From Burkholderiales bacterium (lineage in GTDB: Bacteria > Pseudomonadota > Gammaproteobacteria > Burkholderiales > JAEUOS01): DNA of 59,368 nt. A model generated the notes under the pieces. The model made no database searches. It was not told the DNA's origin and was given only the letters and a program-made list of their open reading frames with translations. Of this stretch, positions 23,807-31,459 are shown in pieces. The translations under genes were made by a program, and so were the position numbers. How positions within the stretch are numbered: the first letter of the stretch is position 1; every line of letters begins with the position of its first letter. The DNA lies in assembly GCA_947473125.1 (NCBI GenBank), contig CANJDH010000019.1, forward strand, positions 1 to 59,368. The letters run 5' to 3'.

Positions 23807-24769
23807 ATGTTCAAGAAGTTCCTCTTGGCCGCACTCGGGGCTATCGCCGTCAATGTGGCGACCGCGCAGGTATCCAACATGCCTCCTCAGGTGCAGGCGC
23901 GTCTTGCCGAGGTGGGCCCAGTTTGGGGCAAAGACATTCTGGGCAACATCGCCAAGACGCTCGAGGTGTACACACCCATACTGCGAGAGTCGTCCAAAGC
24001 CGGCATCAGTGTCTCCCGAGATCTGGCCTACGGTCCTGATGCCCGCCACAAGGCCGACATCTATCAACCCGAGGGCAAGGCGGGTATGCCCGTCGTTGTC
24101 TTCATCCATGGCGGTGCCTATGTGCGGGGCGAGCGTGATATCAGCCCCGAGGTGTACGGCAATGTCGCGACCTACTTCGCGCGCCAGGGTTTTCTAGGTG
24201 TCAATGCTACCTACCGTCTGGCACCTGCCGCCCAGTGGCCTGGTGCCGCCGAGGATGTCGGTGCGCTGGTCAAGTGGTTGCGAGCCAACGCGGCGCGCTT
24301 TGGTGGTGACCCGAACCGTATCTTTCTGATAGGCCACTCCGCTGGTGCCACCCACATTGCGACCTATGCGTACATGAAGGCCATGCAGCCGGCCGACGGT
24401 GCGGGAATTGCCGGCATGGTCCTCATGAGCGGGCGATACCAATTCGACCCCAGCCCGGATGACCCGAACCTGAAGAATTTCCAGGCCTACTTTGGCACCG
24501 ATGCCGCGCAATACCCGATACGCTCCCCCATCAACCATGTGAAGACGGCAGCTCTCATTCCCACCTACGTGGTGATCTCCGAATACGACAACCCGGATCT
24601 CGATACCCAGGGCGCCTTGCTGTTCAGTGCACTGTGCGCACGTGATCGTGTCTGCCCGCGTTTCACGCGTATGGAGCGCCACAACCATCTGTCGATGGTG
24701 TTCCAGTTCAACACGGCGGATGACGCCCTCGGGCGCGAAATATTGGAGTTCATGCGGCGTGGCCGCTAG
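23807..24769 (+). CDS. Secreted alpha/beta hydrolase (esterase, HSL/BD-FAE-like)
   Basis: A 320-residue esterase from the ATG at 23807, chosen because it begins a signal peptide (MFKKFLLAALGAIAVNVATA); an upstream in-frame ATG at 23738 would add 23 residues that spoil it. Catalytic features: oxyanion motif FIHGGAYVRG, nucleophile elbow IGHSAGATH, an aspartate in ISEYDNPDLD and a histidine in ERHNHLSM. It probably hydrolyses a small ester or lactone in the periplasm. It lies between two mobile-element relics, just inside copy B of the 178-bp repeat, and is the last gene of the bracketed block. Confidence 0.85.
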   Translation: MFKKFLLAALGAIAVNVATAQVSNMPPQVQARLAEVGPVWGKDILGNIAKTLEVYTPILRESSKAGISVSRDLAYGPDARHKADIYQPEGKAGMPVVVFIHGGAYVRGERDISPEVYGNVATYFARQGFLGVNATYRLAPAAQWPGAAEDVGALVKWLRANAARFGGDPNRIFLIGHSAGATHIATYAYMKAMQPADGAGIAGMVLMSGRYQFDPSPDDPNLKNFQAYFGTDAAQYPIRSPINHVKTAALIPTYVVISEYDNPDLDTQGALLFSALCARDRVCPRFTRMERHNHLSMVFQFNTADDALGREILEFMRRGR

Positions 24770-24771
24770 GG

Positions 24772-24949
24772 TGTTGACGCCAGCCGAGAATTGACCAACC
24801 AAGCCACATGTTACCGGTCAAATATTGACCAGGGTGTTTGACCCAACAAGCCCAGCCGCTTAGCTCTAGACGCTGGTTCAATCGACAGCGCTCCGTCCCT
24901 GGTCAAAATTCAACCGGCACAGGTGGTCAATATTCGACCGGCGCCAACA
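24772..24949. repeat. IS21-like ~178-bp non-coding repeat, copy B (inverted)
   Basis: It runs from TGTTGACGCCAGCCGAGAAT to GACCGGCGCCAACA and is the reverse complement of copy A with scattered differences, most in the middle third. Shared internal blocks include CCTGGTCAATATTTGACCGG (on the opposite strand) next to AACATGTGG. It starts two bases after the esterase stop codon. With copy A it brackets 18.4-24.8 kb as an inverted pair. Confidence 0.8.
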
Positions 24950-24982
24950 TCCATTGCGGCCATTTTATTCCGACGATGCTAA

Positions 24983-25004
24983 ACTAGTCAGCATACTAGT
25001 CAGC
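24983..25004. promoter_or_regulatory. Direct-repeat operator ahead of the Phd/VapC-type pair
   Basis: ACTAGTCAGC occurs twice (24983-24992 and 24995-25004), separated by AT; each unit contains the 6-bp palindrome ACTAGT. It ends 13 bp before the antitoxin ATG, the usual position of autoregulatory sites in type II toxin-antitoxin operons. Confidence 0.65.
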
Positions 25005-25017
25005 TCAAGGTGTGCGC

Positions 25018-25275
25018 ATGCAACACTGGCCAGTGCAAGACGCCAAGGCGCGCTTCAGCGAATTTCTGGAAGCCTGCATCGCCGAGGGCCCGCAAATGGT
25101 GACCAAACGCGGCGCGGAGACGGCCGTGCTCGTGCCGTTGGCTGAATGGCGGCGGCTCCAGGCTGCCGCGCGCCCCTCGCTCAAGGCGCTTCTGCTCGCT
25201 GAGGATGCGCGCATGGAATACCTGGTGCCGCCACGTGGCAGGGCGCGGCGGCGCAAGCCTGAGCCACTCGGGTAA
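25018..25275 (+). CDS. Type II antitoxin, Phd/YefM family
   Basis: An 85-residue protein with the Phd/YefM N-terminal DNA-binding pattern WPVQDAKARFSEFLEA, the strand VTKRGAETAVLVPLAEW, and a C-terminal toxin-binding tail rich in basic residues (RGRARRRKPEPLG). The ATG at 25018 is preferred to the GTG two codons upstream. It overlaps nothing; the toxin ATG follows 5 bp after its stop. Paired repeats upstream are likely its operator. It would neutralise the PIN toxin and repress the operon. Confidence 0.88.
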   Translation: MQHWPVQDAKARFSEFLEACIAEGPQMVTKRGAETAVLVPLAEWRRLQAAARPSLKALLLAEDARMEYLVPPRGRARRRKPEPLG

Positions 25276-25280
25276 CGGCG

Positions 25281-25694
25281 ATGTACCTTCTGGATACCAA
25301 TGTGGTTTCGGAATTGCGCCGGCCCAAACCGCATGGCGCCGTGCTGGCGTGGATCACTTCGGTGGATGAAACCGATCTGCATTTGTCGGCCGTGACACTG
25401 GGTGAGATTCAGGCCGGCATCGAGGCCACGCGCGATCAGGATAGCGCCAAAGCGGCTGAGCTTGAACGCTGGCTCGACCAAATGGCAGGCGCCTACAACG
25501 TGCTGCCGATGGATGGCCCGGCACACCGCATGTGGGCGAAGCTGATGCACACACGCTCCGACACGCTCTACGAAGACGCGATGATCGCGGCCACGGCGCG
25601 CATTCACAAACTGACAGTGGTGACCCGCAACGTGGCGGACTTCGCCGGCTTTGATGTGGCGGTGCTGAACCCGTTCAAATCCAGCGGCGCTTGA
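25281..25694 (+). CDS. Type II toxin, PIN-domain ribonuclease (VapC/FitB-like)
   Basis: A 137-residue PIN protein. The acidic metal site is visible as YLLDTNVVSELRR (first Asp, residue 5), the glutamate in TLGEIQAGIE (about residue 43) and aspartates in YEDAMIAATARIH (about residue 98), with TRNVADFAGFD at the end. Such toxins cleave RNA, often tRNA. It is encoded right behind a Phd-type antitoxin. The FitB-like spacing suggests the FitB branch, but this was not checked. Confidence 0.9.
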   Translation: MYLLDTNVVSELRRPKPHGAVLAWITSVDETDLHLSAVTLGEIQAGIEATRDQDSAKAAELERWLDQMAGAYNVLPMDGPAHRMWAKLMHTRSDTLYEDAMIAATARIHKLTVVTRNVADFAGFDVAVLNPFKSSGA

Positions 25695-25756
25695 CGCACG
25701 GCCACTCCAGCCGACTTTTTCGCTGACGGTGGCGAATGACAACATTTCTTCAAAAA

Positions 25757-25879
25757 TTATCCTTACATACTTGAGGATAAATTCATCTTAATTGCCTATC
25801 AGACAAATAATCCTCTCATTCGTAAGGATTTCTCTGTTTCAACCGAAAGTCGTATAAAATCCTCGCATTCATAAGGATT
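25757..25879. promoter_or_regulatory. Three hipBA operators
   Basis: Three inverted repeats share half-sites of the form (A/T)ATCCT and AGGAT(A/T) with a 10-base spacer: 25758-25779, 25809-25830 and 25858-25879. The spacing of half-sites and the TATCC/GGATA sequence agree with known HipB operators. The right arm of the third site (AAGGAT) is also the only Shine-Dalgarno-like sequence, 6-10 bases before the hipB ATG. The DNA around them is AT-rich. Confidence 0.8.
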
Positions 25880-25883
25880 CTAT

Positions 25884-26150
25884 ATGCATATACCCTTGGA
25901 TCAGGCATCAACATTGGGCGCAGTGGTACGCGCAACGCGCAAGACACAGAAGATCCGCCAGGACGACGCCGCCGGCAGCATCGGCGTGAGCGAAAACTTT
26001 CTTGGCAAGATTGAGCGCGGCGCAGAGCGAGTTCAATGGGGCAAGCTGTTTCAAGTGCTTCAGGGTTTGGGCGTGCGGGTTATGCTCGATGTGCCTGACG
26101 ATGTGGCCGAGCGCCTCGACGCTGAAATGGCGAGGCGCGGCCGGGCATGA
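25884..26150 (+). CDS. hipB: HipB-like antitoxin, XRE-type helix-turn-helix
   Basis: An 88-residue XRE-family DNA-binding protein: LGAVVRATRKTQKIRQDDAA, the recognition region GVSENFLGKIERGAERVQWG and a tail VMLDVPDDVAERLDAEMARR. It would bind the three upstream operators, repress the operon and hold the HipA kinase inactive. The stop overlaps the hipA start by four bases (ATGA). The start is fixed by its position directly after operator 3. No other candidate gene competes. Confidence 0.88.
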   Translation: MHIPLDQASTLGAVVRATRKTQKIRQDDAAGSIGVSENFLGKIERGAERVQWGKLFQVLQGLGVRVMLDVPDDVAERLDAEMARRGRA

Positions 26151-27454
26151 CGGAGCGCGCGCTTGTCGCGCTCATCAATGAGCGGCAGGTTGGTGAGCTG
26201 CGCGAGGTCAATGGCCTCTGGTCGTTTCAGTACAGCCAGAATTGGCTGAACAGTCCGCATCGGTTTGCACTCAGCCCAAAATTGCCACTCGATGCCGCGC
26301 CCTTGGTGGACGGTGCGTCCCTTCGACCGGTCCAGTGGTATTTCGACAATCTGCTGCCCGAGGACGTGCAGAGAACCTTGCTCGCCGGTGACGCCAAACT
26401 GGATCGCGCCGATGCGTTCGGCTTGCTGGCCCACTACGGGGCGGAATCGGCGGGTTCGCTCACGTTGTTGCCACCCGAAGCTGCGGCACAGGCACCTGGC
26501 GAACTGAGGCCCCTGACCGATGCCGATTTGTCGGTGCGCATACAACAGTTGCCGAAAGTGCCGCTGACCCATGCCGCAATCAAGCGCATGTCACTCGCGG
26601 GGGCACAGCACAAGCTGGCTGTCGTGTTGCGCGATGGCAAGCTGTTCGAGCCATCCGGCGCATTGCCTTCGACGCACATTCTCAAACCCGACCATACCGG
26701 CGGCGACTATCCCCACTCGGTTGTCAATGAATGGTTCGTGATGCGATTGGCGCGGATGCTCGGCCTCGCCGTGCCGGAAGTGCATCGACGCTATGTGCCG
26801 CAGCCGGTATATCTGGTTGATCGCTTTGACCGATTGCTTGACGGCTCTGAATGGAAGCGCCTTCACGCCATCGATGCTTGCCAACTGCTCGGCCTCGCCG
26901 GCACGTACAAATATGTCGAGGGCGGCATGGAGAACCTCGTTGCCATCGCCAACGCATGTCGCAGTCCGGCCGTGGCGCGCACGCGCCTGTTCAGCTGGCT
27001 GGTATTCAATGTGCTCACCGGCAATGGTGACGCGCATCTTAAAAACCTGAGCTTTCTGGTGAGCCATGAAGGCATCGCGCTGGCGCCGCACTACGATCTG
27101 CTCAGCACGGCCTGCTATGACTCACCTGCATTTGGCCAACAGGGCTGGCCAGATCAATCACGCCTCGCATGGCCGCTCCTGGAGGTCGAGCGTTTCGGCG
27201 AGCTGACAAAGAATCACTTGCTCGCGGCTGGCGCTGCAATGCGTATCGAGAAGGCAACCGCAATGCGATTGCTTGAGCAAGTGAGAGGGCGCATTTCAGA
27301 TTCGGCACAGGATCTGTATCGCTCCATCGAGGCCGAAAATGCCGGGCTTATCGCTCAACGCCCCGAGCTTGCAGCAAGCTTTGCGGGAGAACTTCGGTGC
27401 TTACGGGCCATCGTGTACAACGTGATCAATGAAATGACGAGCCGCCTCAAATAA
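26147..27454 (+). CDS. hipA: HipA-family serine/threonine kinase toxin
   Basis: A 435-residue HipA protein. Catalytic Asp295 is in TGNGDAHLKNLS, metal-binding Asp317 in PHYDLLS, and the regulatory serine of the ejectable P-loop is Ser149 in MSLAGAQHKLAV, the counterpart of the autophosphorylated Ser150 in E. coli HipA. The N-terminal subdomain (VGELREVNGLWSFQY) is present, so it is full length. E. coli HipA phosphorylates glutamyl-tRNA synthetase and causes persistence; the target here is unknown. It is co-translated with hipB. Confidence 0.93.
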   Translation: MTERALVALINERQVGELREVNGLWSFQYSQNWLNSPHRFALSPKLPLDAAPLVDGASLRPVQWYFDNLLPEDVQRTLLAGDAKLDRADAFGLLAHYGAESAGSLTLLPPEAAAQAPGELRPLTDADLSVRIQQLPKVPLTHAAIKRMSLAGAQHKLAVVLRDGKLFEPSGALPSTHILKPDHTGGDYPHSVVNEWFVMRLARMLGLAVPEVHRRYVPQPVYLVDRFDRLLDGSEWKRLHAIDACQLLGLAGTYKYVEGGMENLVAIANACRSPAVARTRLFSWLVFNVLTGNGDAHLKNLSFLVSHEGIALAPHYDLLSTACYDSPAFGQQGWPDQSRLAWPLLEVERFGELTKNHLLAAGAAMRIEKATAMRLLEQVRGRISDSAQDLYRSIEAENAGLIAQRPELAASFAGELRCLRAIVYNVINEMTSRLK

Positions 27455-27645
27455 TCGACGGCGCCTCAGAGCAACGCGACAGGCACTACGCAGCGCACGG
27501 CAATCTGATTTCCCCCTTGAGCAGAAAGGCACCCACGATCTGAGTGTCCGGTTAAGCAGAGGGCAATTGCACGAAGATCGTTGGTGGTAGCGGGTTTCCG
27601 GGCGATAGGAAGTGGTGTCGACTTGAGAACGCGCTCTGCCAAAGA

Positions 27646-28614
27646 TCAGTCCAGTGTAACCCCGGCTTCGGCAACTGCTTTTTTCCAGAAAGCTGCCTCT
27701 TCCTGCAGTTGCCGGCTCATCGTGGAGGCCGGGACCGGGTTCGCCTGAATGCCCAGCTTGTCAAAGCGCTCAAGAACTCCGGGCTGGCGCAGGGCCGCTT
27801 GCACGGCCTCGTTTAGTTTCTGAATAACTTGAGGCGGCGTGTTCTTCGGTGCGACCAGCCCCCACCAGTTGGATGCCTTCAAGGTACCCAGGCCGATCTC
27901 GGCGAACGTCGGGGTATCGGGTAGTACCGTCAAACGCTTGTCGCTTGATACGCCAATCGCGTTGACCTTGCCGGCCTGAACATGTTGCACGGCGAGACCG
28001 GCACCACCCATATAGGCCTGCAGGTCACCGGAAAGAAGCGCCAGGACACCCTGGGCCGCCCCGGGGTAGGGAATATGGGTCATGCTCCCTCCGAGGAGTT
28101 GGTCGAGCGCATGCATCGACAAGTGCGGCGTAGTGCCCGCCCCTGGCGAGCCGTAGTTGAGTTTGCCCTTTTTCTCTGCAACAGTGGCGCTGAACTCCTT
28201 GAAATTGCGGCCGGTGGAAGGGTGCACAAAAAGCACTGAGGGAACGTTGACCAGGAACGTGACCGGCACAAACGCGCTCAATGGATCATGGTCCAGCTTC
28301 TTGTAGAGAAACTGGTTAACGACCAGATTGTTGGTGGCGGCAATTAGAAAAGTGGTGCCGTCCGGGCTCGCGCGCGCAACAAGTGAACTTCCAAGATTGC
28401 CGCCCGCTCCGGCACGGTTTTCCACGACGACGGCCTGCCCGAGCGAAGAACGCAACTCCTCGGCAAGCAAGCGGGCGACGTTGTCGCCCATCGATCCGGG
28501 GCCGTACGGCACGATCCACTTGATTGGACGGTCAGGCCAGGTCTGCGCACTCAGGGAGACAGAGGCAAAGATGAGCGCGCCGCAAAAAGCGCGAACGAGA
28601 AGGTTTCGGGTCAT
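27646..28614 (-). CDS. Bug/TctC family periplasmic solute receptor 3
   Basis: A 322-residue secreted receptor with signal peptide (AFCGALIFASVSLSAQ) and Bug motifs WPDRPIKWIVPYGPGSMGDN, VVENRAGAGGN, YGSPGAGTTPHL and IPYPGAAQGVLALL. It is downstream of the MBL hydrolase (27 bp), both facing the divergent iclR gene at 29645. No transporter membrane subunits are present. The ligand is presumably related to the hydrolase substrate. It differs from the two receptors at 20.7-22.7 kb, so it is not a recent copy. Confidence 0.92.
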   Translation of the reverse strand: MTRNLLVRAFCGALIFASVSLSAQTWPDRPIKWIVPYGPGSMGDNVARLLAEELRSSLGQAVVVENRAGAGGNLGSSLVARASPDGTTFLIAATNNLVVNQFLYKKLDHDPLSAFVPVTFLVNVPSVLFVHPSTGRNFKEFSATVAEKKGKLNYGSPGAGTTPHLSMHALDQLLGGSMTHIPYPGAAQGVLALLSGDLQAYMGGAGLAVQHVQAGKVNAIGVSSDKRLTVLPDTPTFAEIGLGTLKASNWWGLVAPKNTPPQVIQKLNEAVQAALRQPGVLERFDKLGIQANPVPASTMSRQLQEEAAFWKKAVAEAGVTLD

Positions 28615-28641
28615 GCGTGCTCTCCTTTGGCCGGCTGCGGC

Positions 28642-29547
28642 CTATAAGTCAATGCGCATCAAATCGTGTGCAAGATGTAGGGGGCCTGGATAGTTTTTGC
28701 GGATGTCGCGCACGACACTTTCCATGAACCCCGGCCCTACCAGTTCGATCGGCATGTGGTGCTGCAGATAGCCCTTGAGGACGGGATTGGTGGTGTCGAA
28801 GTGACCGAAGTGCGTCGCCACCAGTTGCTTGACACCCGCTCCGGCCGCGAGCTTCCCGAGCTCGAGCGGGCTGGTATGGTCGTTGGTTCCTATCTGCGTC
28901 TTGGCCCGGAACGCCAGCGCCTCTTCCGGAAACGTGCATTCATGGATCAGCAGATCGCAGTTGGCAGCAAAGCGGCGCATGGTGTCGCAAGGCTTGGTGT
29001 CACCCGAATAGGCGATGACCCGATCCTGGATTTCCACGCGAAACCCGAAGCAATGCAGGATCTCGGGTTCGATGTGGTCCACATAGTCCGCATGGACGCG
29101 AATGTGCTCGTCGGCGTAGATGAGGCCGGGCCCGAACTCGACCACAGCGGGCCGGATCATCTCCATGGATTCCGCACGCTGGCGATAACGTGCGCGCGCC
29201 GCAATATCGAGCTTGAAGGCGCCATTCTCGAGCAGATGGTCGATGAAGTCGCGGGTTCCCGGCGGGCCGAAAATCGTCGGCTTGACCCGGCGGTTCGCCA
29301 TCCACGAAGCAATCAGGAAGTAGGCCGAATCCTCCATGTGGTCAAAGTGCAGATGGCTGATGAAGACATGGTGCACCTCTGCCGGATTCACATTGGCGCG
29401 CACCAGCTGCCGGGTGGCGCCGTGCCCGATGTCGAGGAGATAGTGCCGCGTGCCGGCGCTAAGAAGCACGGCCGCATGCCCGCGGTCCGGATCGGCCAGT
29501 GCGGCGCCGGTGCCGAGCATCGTAACCTTGACTGGTTCGGACATCAT
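28642..29547 (-). CDS. MBL-fold metallo-hydrolase, RNase Z/arylsulfatase-like
   Basis: A 301-residue enzyme. The start is the first of two adjacent ATGs at 29547 and 29544; the frame stays open upstream but leads into the divergent iclR gene. Metal-binding features: SHLHFDHMEDSAY, HADYVDHIEPE, AYSGDTKPC, LLIHECTF and ATHFGHF, the set seen in tRNase Z-like and arylsulfatase-type MBL proteins. The flexible arm of true RNase Z was not recognised. In this context (Bug receptor plus IclR) a catabolic hydrolase for an ester, lactone or sulfate is more likely than RNA processing, but that is inference. Confidence 0.85.
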   Translation of the reverse strand: MMSEPVKVTMLGTGAALADPDRGHAAVLLSAGTRHYLLDIGHGATRQLVRANVNPAEVHHVFISHLHFDHMEDSAYFLIASWMANRRVKPTIFGPPGTRDFIDHLLENGAFKLDIAARARYRQRAESMEMIRPAVVEFGPGLIYADEHIRVHADYVDHIEPEILHCFGFRVEIQDRVIAYSGDTKPCDTMRRFAANCDLLIHECTFPEEALAFRAKTQIGTNDHTSPLELGKLAAGAGVKQLVATHFGHFDTTNPVLKGYLQHHMPIELVGPGFMESVVRDIRKNYPGPLHLAHDLMRIDL

Positions 29548-29611
29548 GAATCCTCGTTTGGGGGCTCGAACGGGAACAATAGGGCTTGACGCGGCGCGCA
29601 CACAAGGTATC

Positions 29612-29628
29612 GTTTCACCGTGTGAAAC
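29612..29628. promoter_or_regulatory. Palindromic IclR operator candidate 2
   Basis: GTTTCAC-CGT-GTGAAAC, a perfect 7+7 palindrome, lies in the 97-bp gap between the divergent MBL and iclR genes, 16 bp before the iclR ATG. Its position mirrors the operator of the first IclR module, but the sequence differs, as expected for a different regulator. Confidence 0.7.
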
Positions 29629-29644
29629 ACCCCTTGCGTGACAA

Positions 29645-30430
29645 ATGGCGTCATTGAGTGTCAAAACGATCAACAGCCTCGCGCGCGGACTCGAGGTGAG
29701 GCGCCTGTTGTCCGGGGGCTCCAGCACGGGGCTAGCGGACTTGCATCGCGCCACAGGTTTTCCGAAAGCTTCGCTTCTGAGGATTCTCGCCACGCTGGAG
29801 CGCTGCGGGGAGGCGCGCAGGATTGGCGGGAATGGGGAGTGGGTCGCCTGCACCCTGGGGGCGACAGCCGTCGGCGATTCAGCGGCCTCACTGTCCTTGT
29901 TGGTCCGTCTGGACGAGACCCTGGCAGAACTGGCGCGCGCGCTGCCTTGGCCTTCCGACGCCGCGATTCGTCACGGGCCGAGGATGCGCGTAGTCGCCAG
30001 CAATCGTGCAATGTTCGGGAAGACATGGCGCCGGGCGGTAATCGGGCACGAGATCGACATGCTTCGTTCCGCGATGGGACGCACCTGGCTTGCGTTCACC
30101 GGAACACGTGAGAGAGATGCGCTCCTGAAGCAACTGATCCCCTCTGGAGCGTCGTTTCAGGCACGCCGGACCGCAGCGCTGCCTGAATTGGCAGCGGTAC
30201 GCGAGCGCGGGTACGGGCTGCGGGACCCCTTTTACAGCGGGCCAGATGCTGATGAAGACGCGCAGTTGTCGGCGTTCGCAGTACCGGTCCTGGGAGATGA
30301 CGGCGTCCTCGCCTGCATAAGCTGCGTCTGGAATACCGGGGTGTCCGACACGCCGCGGGTACTGCAGTCCTGCCTGGTTCCTTTGGTACGGCAGGCTGCG
30401 AAGCTCGAACACAGGTATAGCTCTCGATAG
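29645..30430 (+). CDS. IclR family transcriptional regulator 2
   Basis: A 261-residue regulator with an N-terminal winged helix (KTINSLARGLEVRRLLSGG, then LADLHRATGFPKASLLRILATL) and a C-terminal effector domain, including SAMGRTWLAFTG in place of the usual SAxGKAxLA. It resembles the DNA-binding transcriptional activator group that controls aromatic acid degradation, but the effector is unknown. No Shine-Dalgarno is evident. It faces the MBL-Bug pair and a palindrome lies between. Confidence 0.88.
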   Translation: MASLSVKTINSLARGLEVRRLLSGGSSTGLADLHRATGFPKASLLRILATLERCGEARRIGGNGEWVACTLGATAVGDSAASLSLLVRLDETLAELARALPWPSDAAIRHGPRMRVVASNRAMFGKTWRRAVIGHEIDMLRSAMGRTWLAFTGTRERDALLKQLIPSGASFQARRTAALPELAAVRERGYGLRDPFYSGPDADEDAQLSAFAVPVLGDDGVLACISCVWNTGVSDTPRVLQSCLVPLVRQAAKLEHRYSSR

Positions 30431-30611
30431 CCAGCGCGCCGAGTTTCCGGAGAGTGGTTGCTCCTAGGGCACTGGTCAGACGGTGGGCTTTTTGCATTTT
30501 AGAGACCAGAATTTCGGGAGTCTGCGGGGCGGTCTAGAGGCGCGGATCGCCGTTGAACAGGAAATTGTGTAATCTCTGCATTCAGCCATCCCTCACCTCT
30601 GCCGCGACACA

Positions 30612-30982
30612 ATGACTCCGCGCCAGTTCACTAAGAATTGGACTCGCTTTGTCGCGATGTGCAGCCTATTCGGAACCTTATTTGCCGTCGCCGTTCCCGC
30701 TCGGAGTCAAAGCGACACTTCAAATGAGGGCTCATCGTTCACCCAGCGAGTCGCTCTCGTGATAGGCAACGATGCATATTTGCACGTTTCCCCATTGGAA
30801 AAGGCAGCGAACGACGCTCGTGCGGTAGGCAGCGCGCTTTGGGAAAAGCACAATTTAAAGCTCGGGTATTGACAAATGCCTCCCGCAGCCAAATGAACGC
30901 CGCAATCAATCAGTTTGTTGAAGAAATTGGCGGAGGAGGCGTAAGCATGCGGGGTGTTCCCGCTGATGTACGTCATTTGTAG
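30612..30982 (+). pseudogene. Caspase-like (metacaspase/C14) gene, truncated and frameshifted
   Basis: The first frame (86 residues) has a signal-peptide-like segment (LFGTLFAVAVPARSQ) and the N-terminal caspase-fold strand RVALVIGNDAYLHVSPLEKAANDARA before a stop near 30870. The next frame continues the expected family sequence, RVLTNASRSQMNAAINQF, then VEEIGGGGVS, and stops at 30982. The His-Cys dyad region (normally YYSGHG and later) is missing. So it is a frameshifted N-terminal relic of a secreted caspase-like protein; one residual indel may be an assembly error, but the catalytic part is gone either way. Confidence 0.75.
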
Positions 30983-31016
30983 TCAATCCGGCTTACTTAA
31001 CTCTCAAGGAATTACT

Positions 31017-31379
31017 ATGCCCTCAAGAATTGGCGCTAACGCCGCAAAAGTTGCTCTTACATTGATCCTTTGTTTTCAGGCAAATCATTTGTTAGCGGGC
31101 TCAAAAGACGACTGCGTCAAAATGTACGACTTTAAGCGCGGGGGGCAGTGCAACAGCACACTCAGTACTTCAATGCGAATAAAGAACAGCTGTTCAGAGC
31201 CAGTGGACATGCAATATTGCTTGAGGCGTTCTAACGGTAGCTGGTCGTGCGGCGTGGCTTTTAAGGTCAAGCAAGACGACAGCACTAGCTGGTACGTATG
31301 TGATGGGGATGGGATAGGACGTTACGATTTGAGTGCTCGTCAACCCGGTAGTGGCGAAAAATTTTCTACCCCGAAGTAA
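31017..31379 (+). CDS. Small secreted cysteine-containing protein
   Basis: A 120-residue protein from the ATG at 31017, which has AAGGA six bases upstream. It has a signal peptide (AAKVALTLILCFQANHLLAG) and a mature domain with six or more cysteines, e.g. DDCVKMYDFKRGGQCNSTLS, then NSCSEPVDMQYCLRR and SWSCGVAF, suggesting disulfide bonds in the periplasm or outside. No family recognised. It follows the caspase-like relic on the same strand; a shared origin is possible but not shown. Confidence 0.7.
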   Translation: MPSRIGANAAKVALTLILCFQANHLLAGSKDDCVKMYDFKRGGQCNSTLSTSMRIKNSCSEPVDMQYCLRRSNGSWSCGVAFKVKQDDSTSWYVCDGDGIGRYDLSARQPGSGEKFSTPK

Positions 31380-31459
31380 CGCTCGTCTTCTCATACACGA
31401 CAGCGTCCACGAAACCCGGGGCGATTTAACGAGTCCGCGGAGTCTTCAAGCGGCGCCCT

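Noticed and set aside
28642-29547. RNase Z (rnz)
   Set aside because: The MBL motifs fit, but the flexible arm was not recognised and the gene sits in an IclR/Bug catabolic module, so a general hydrolase call is safer.
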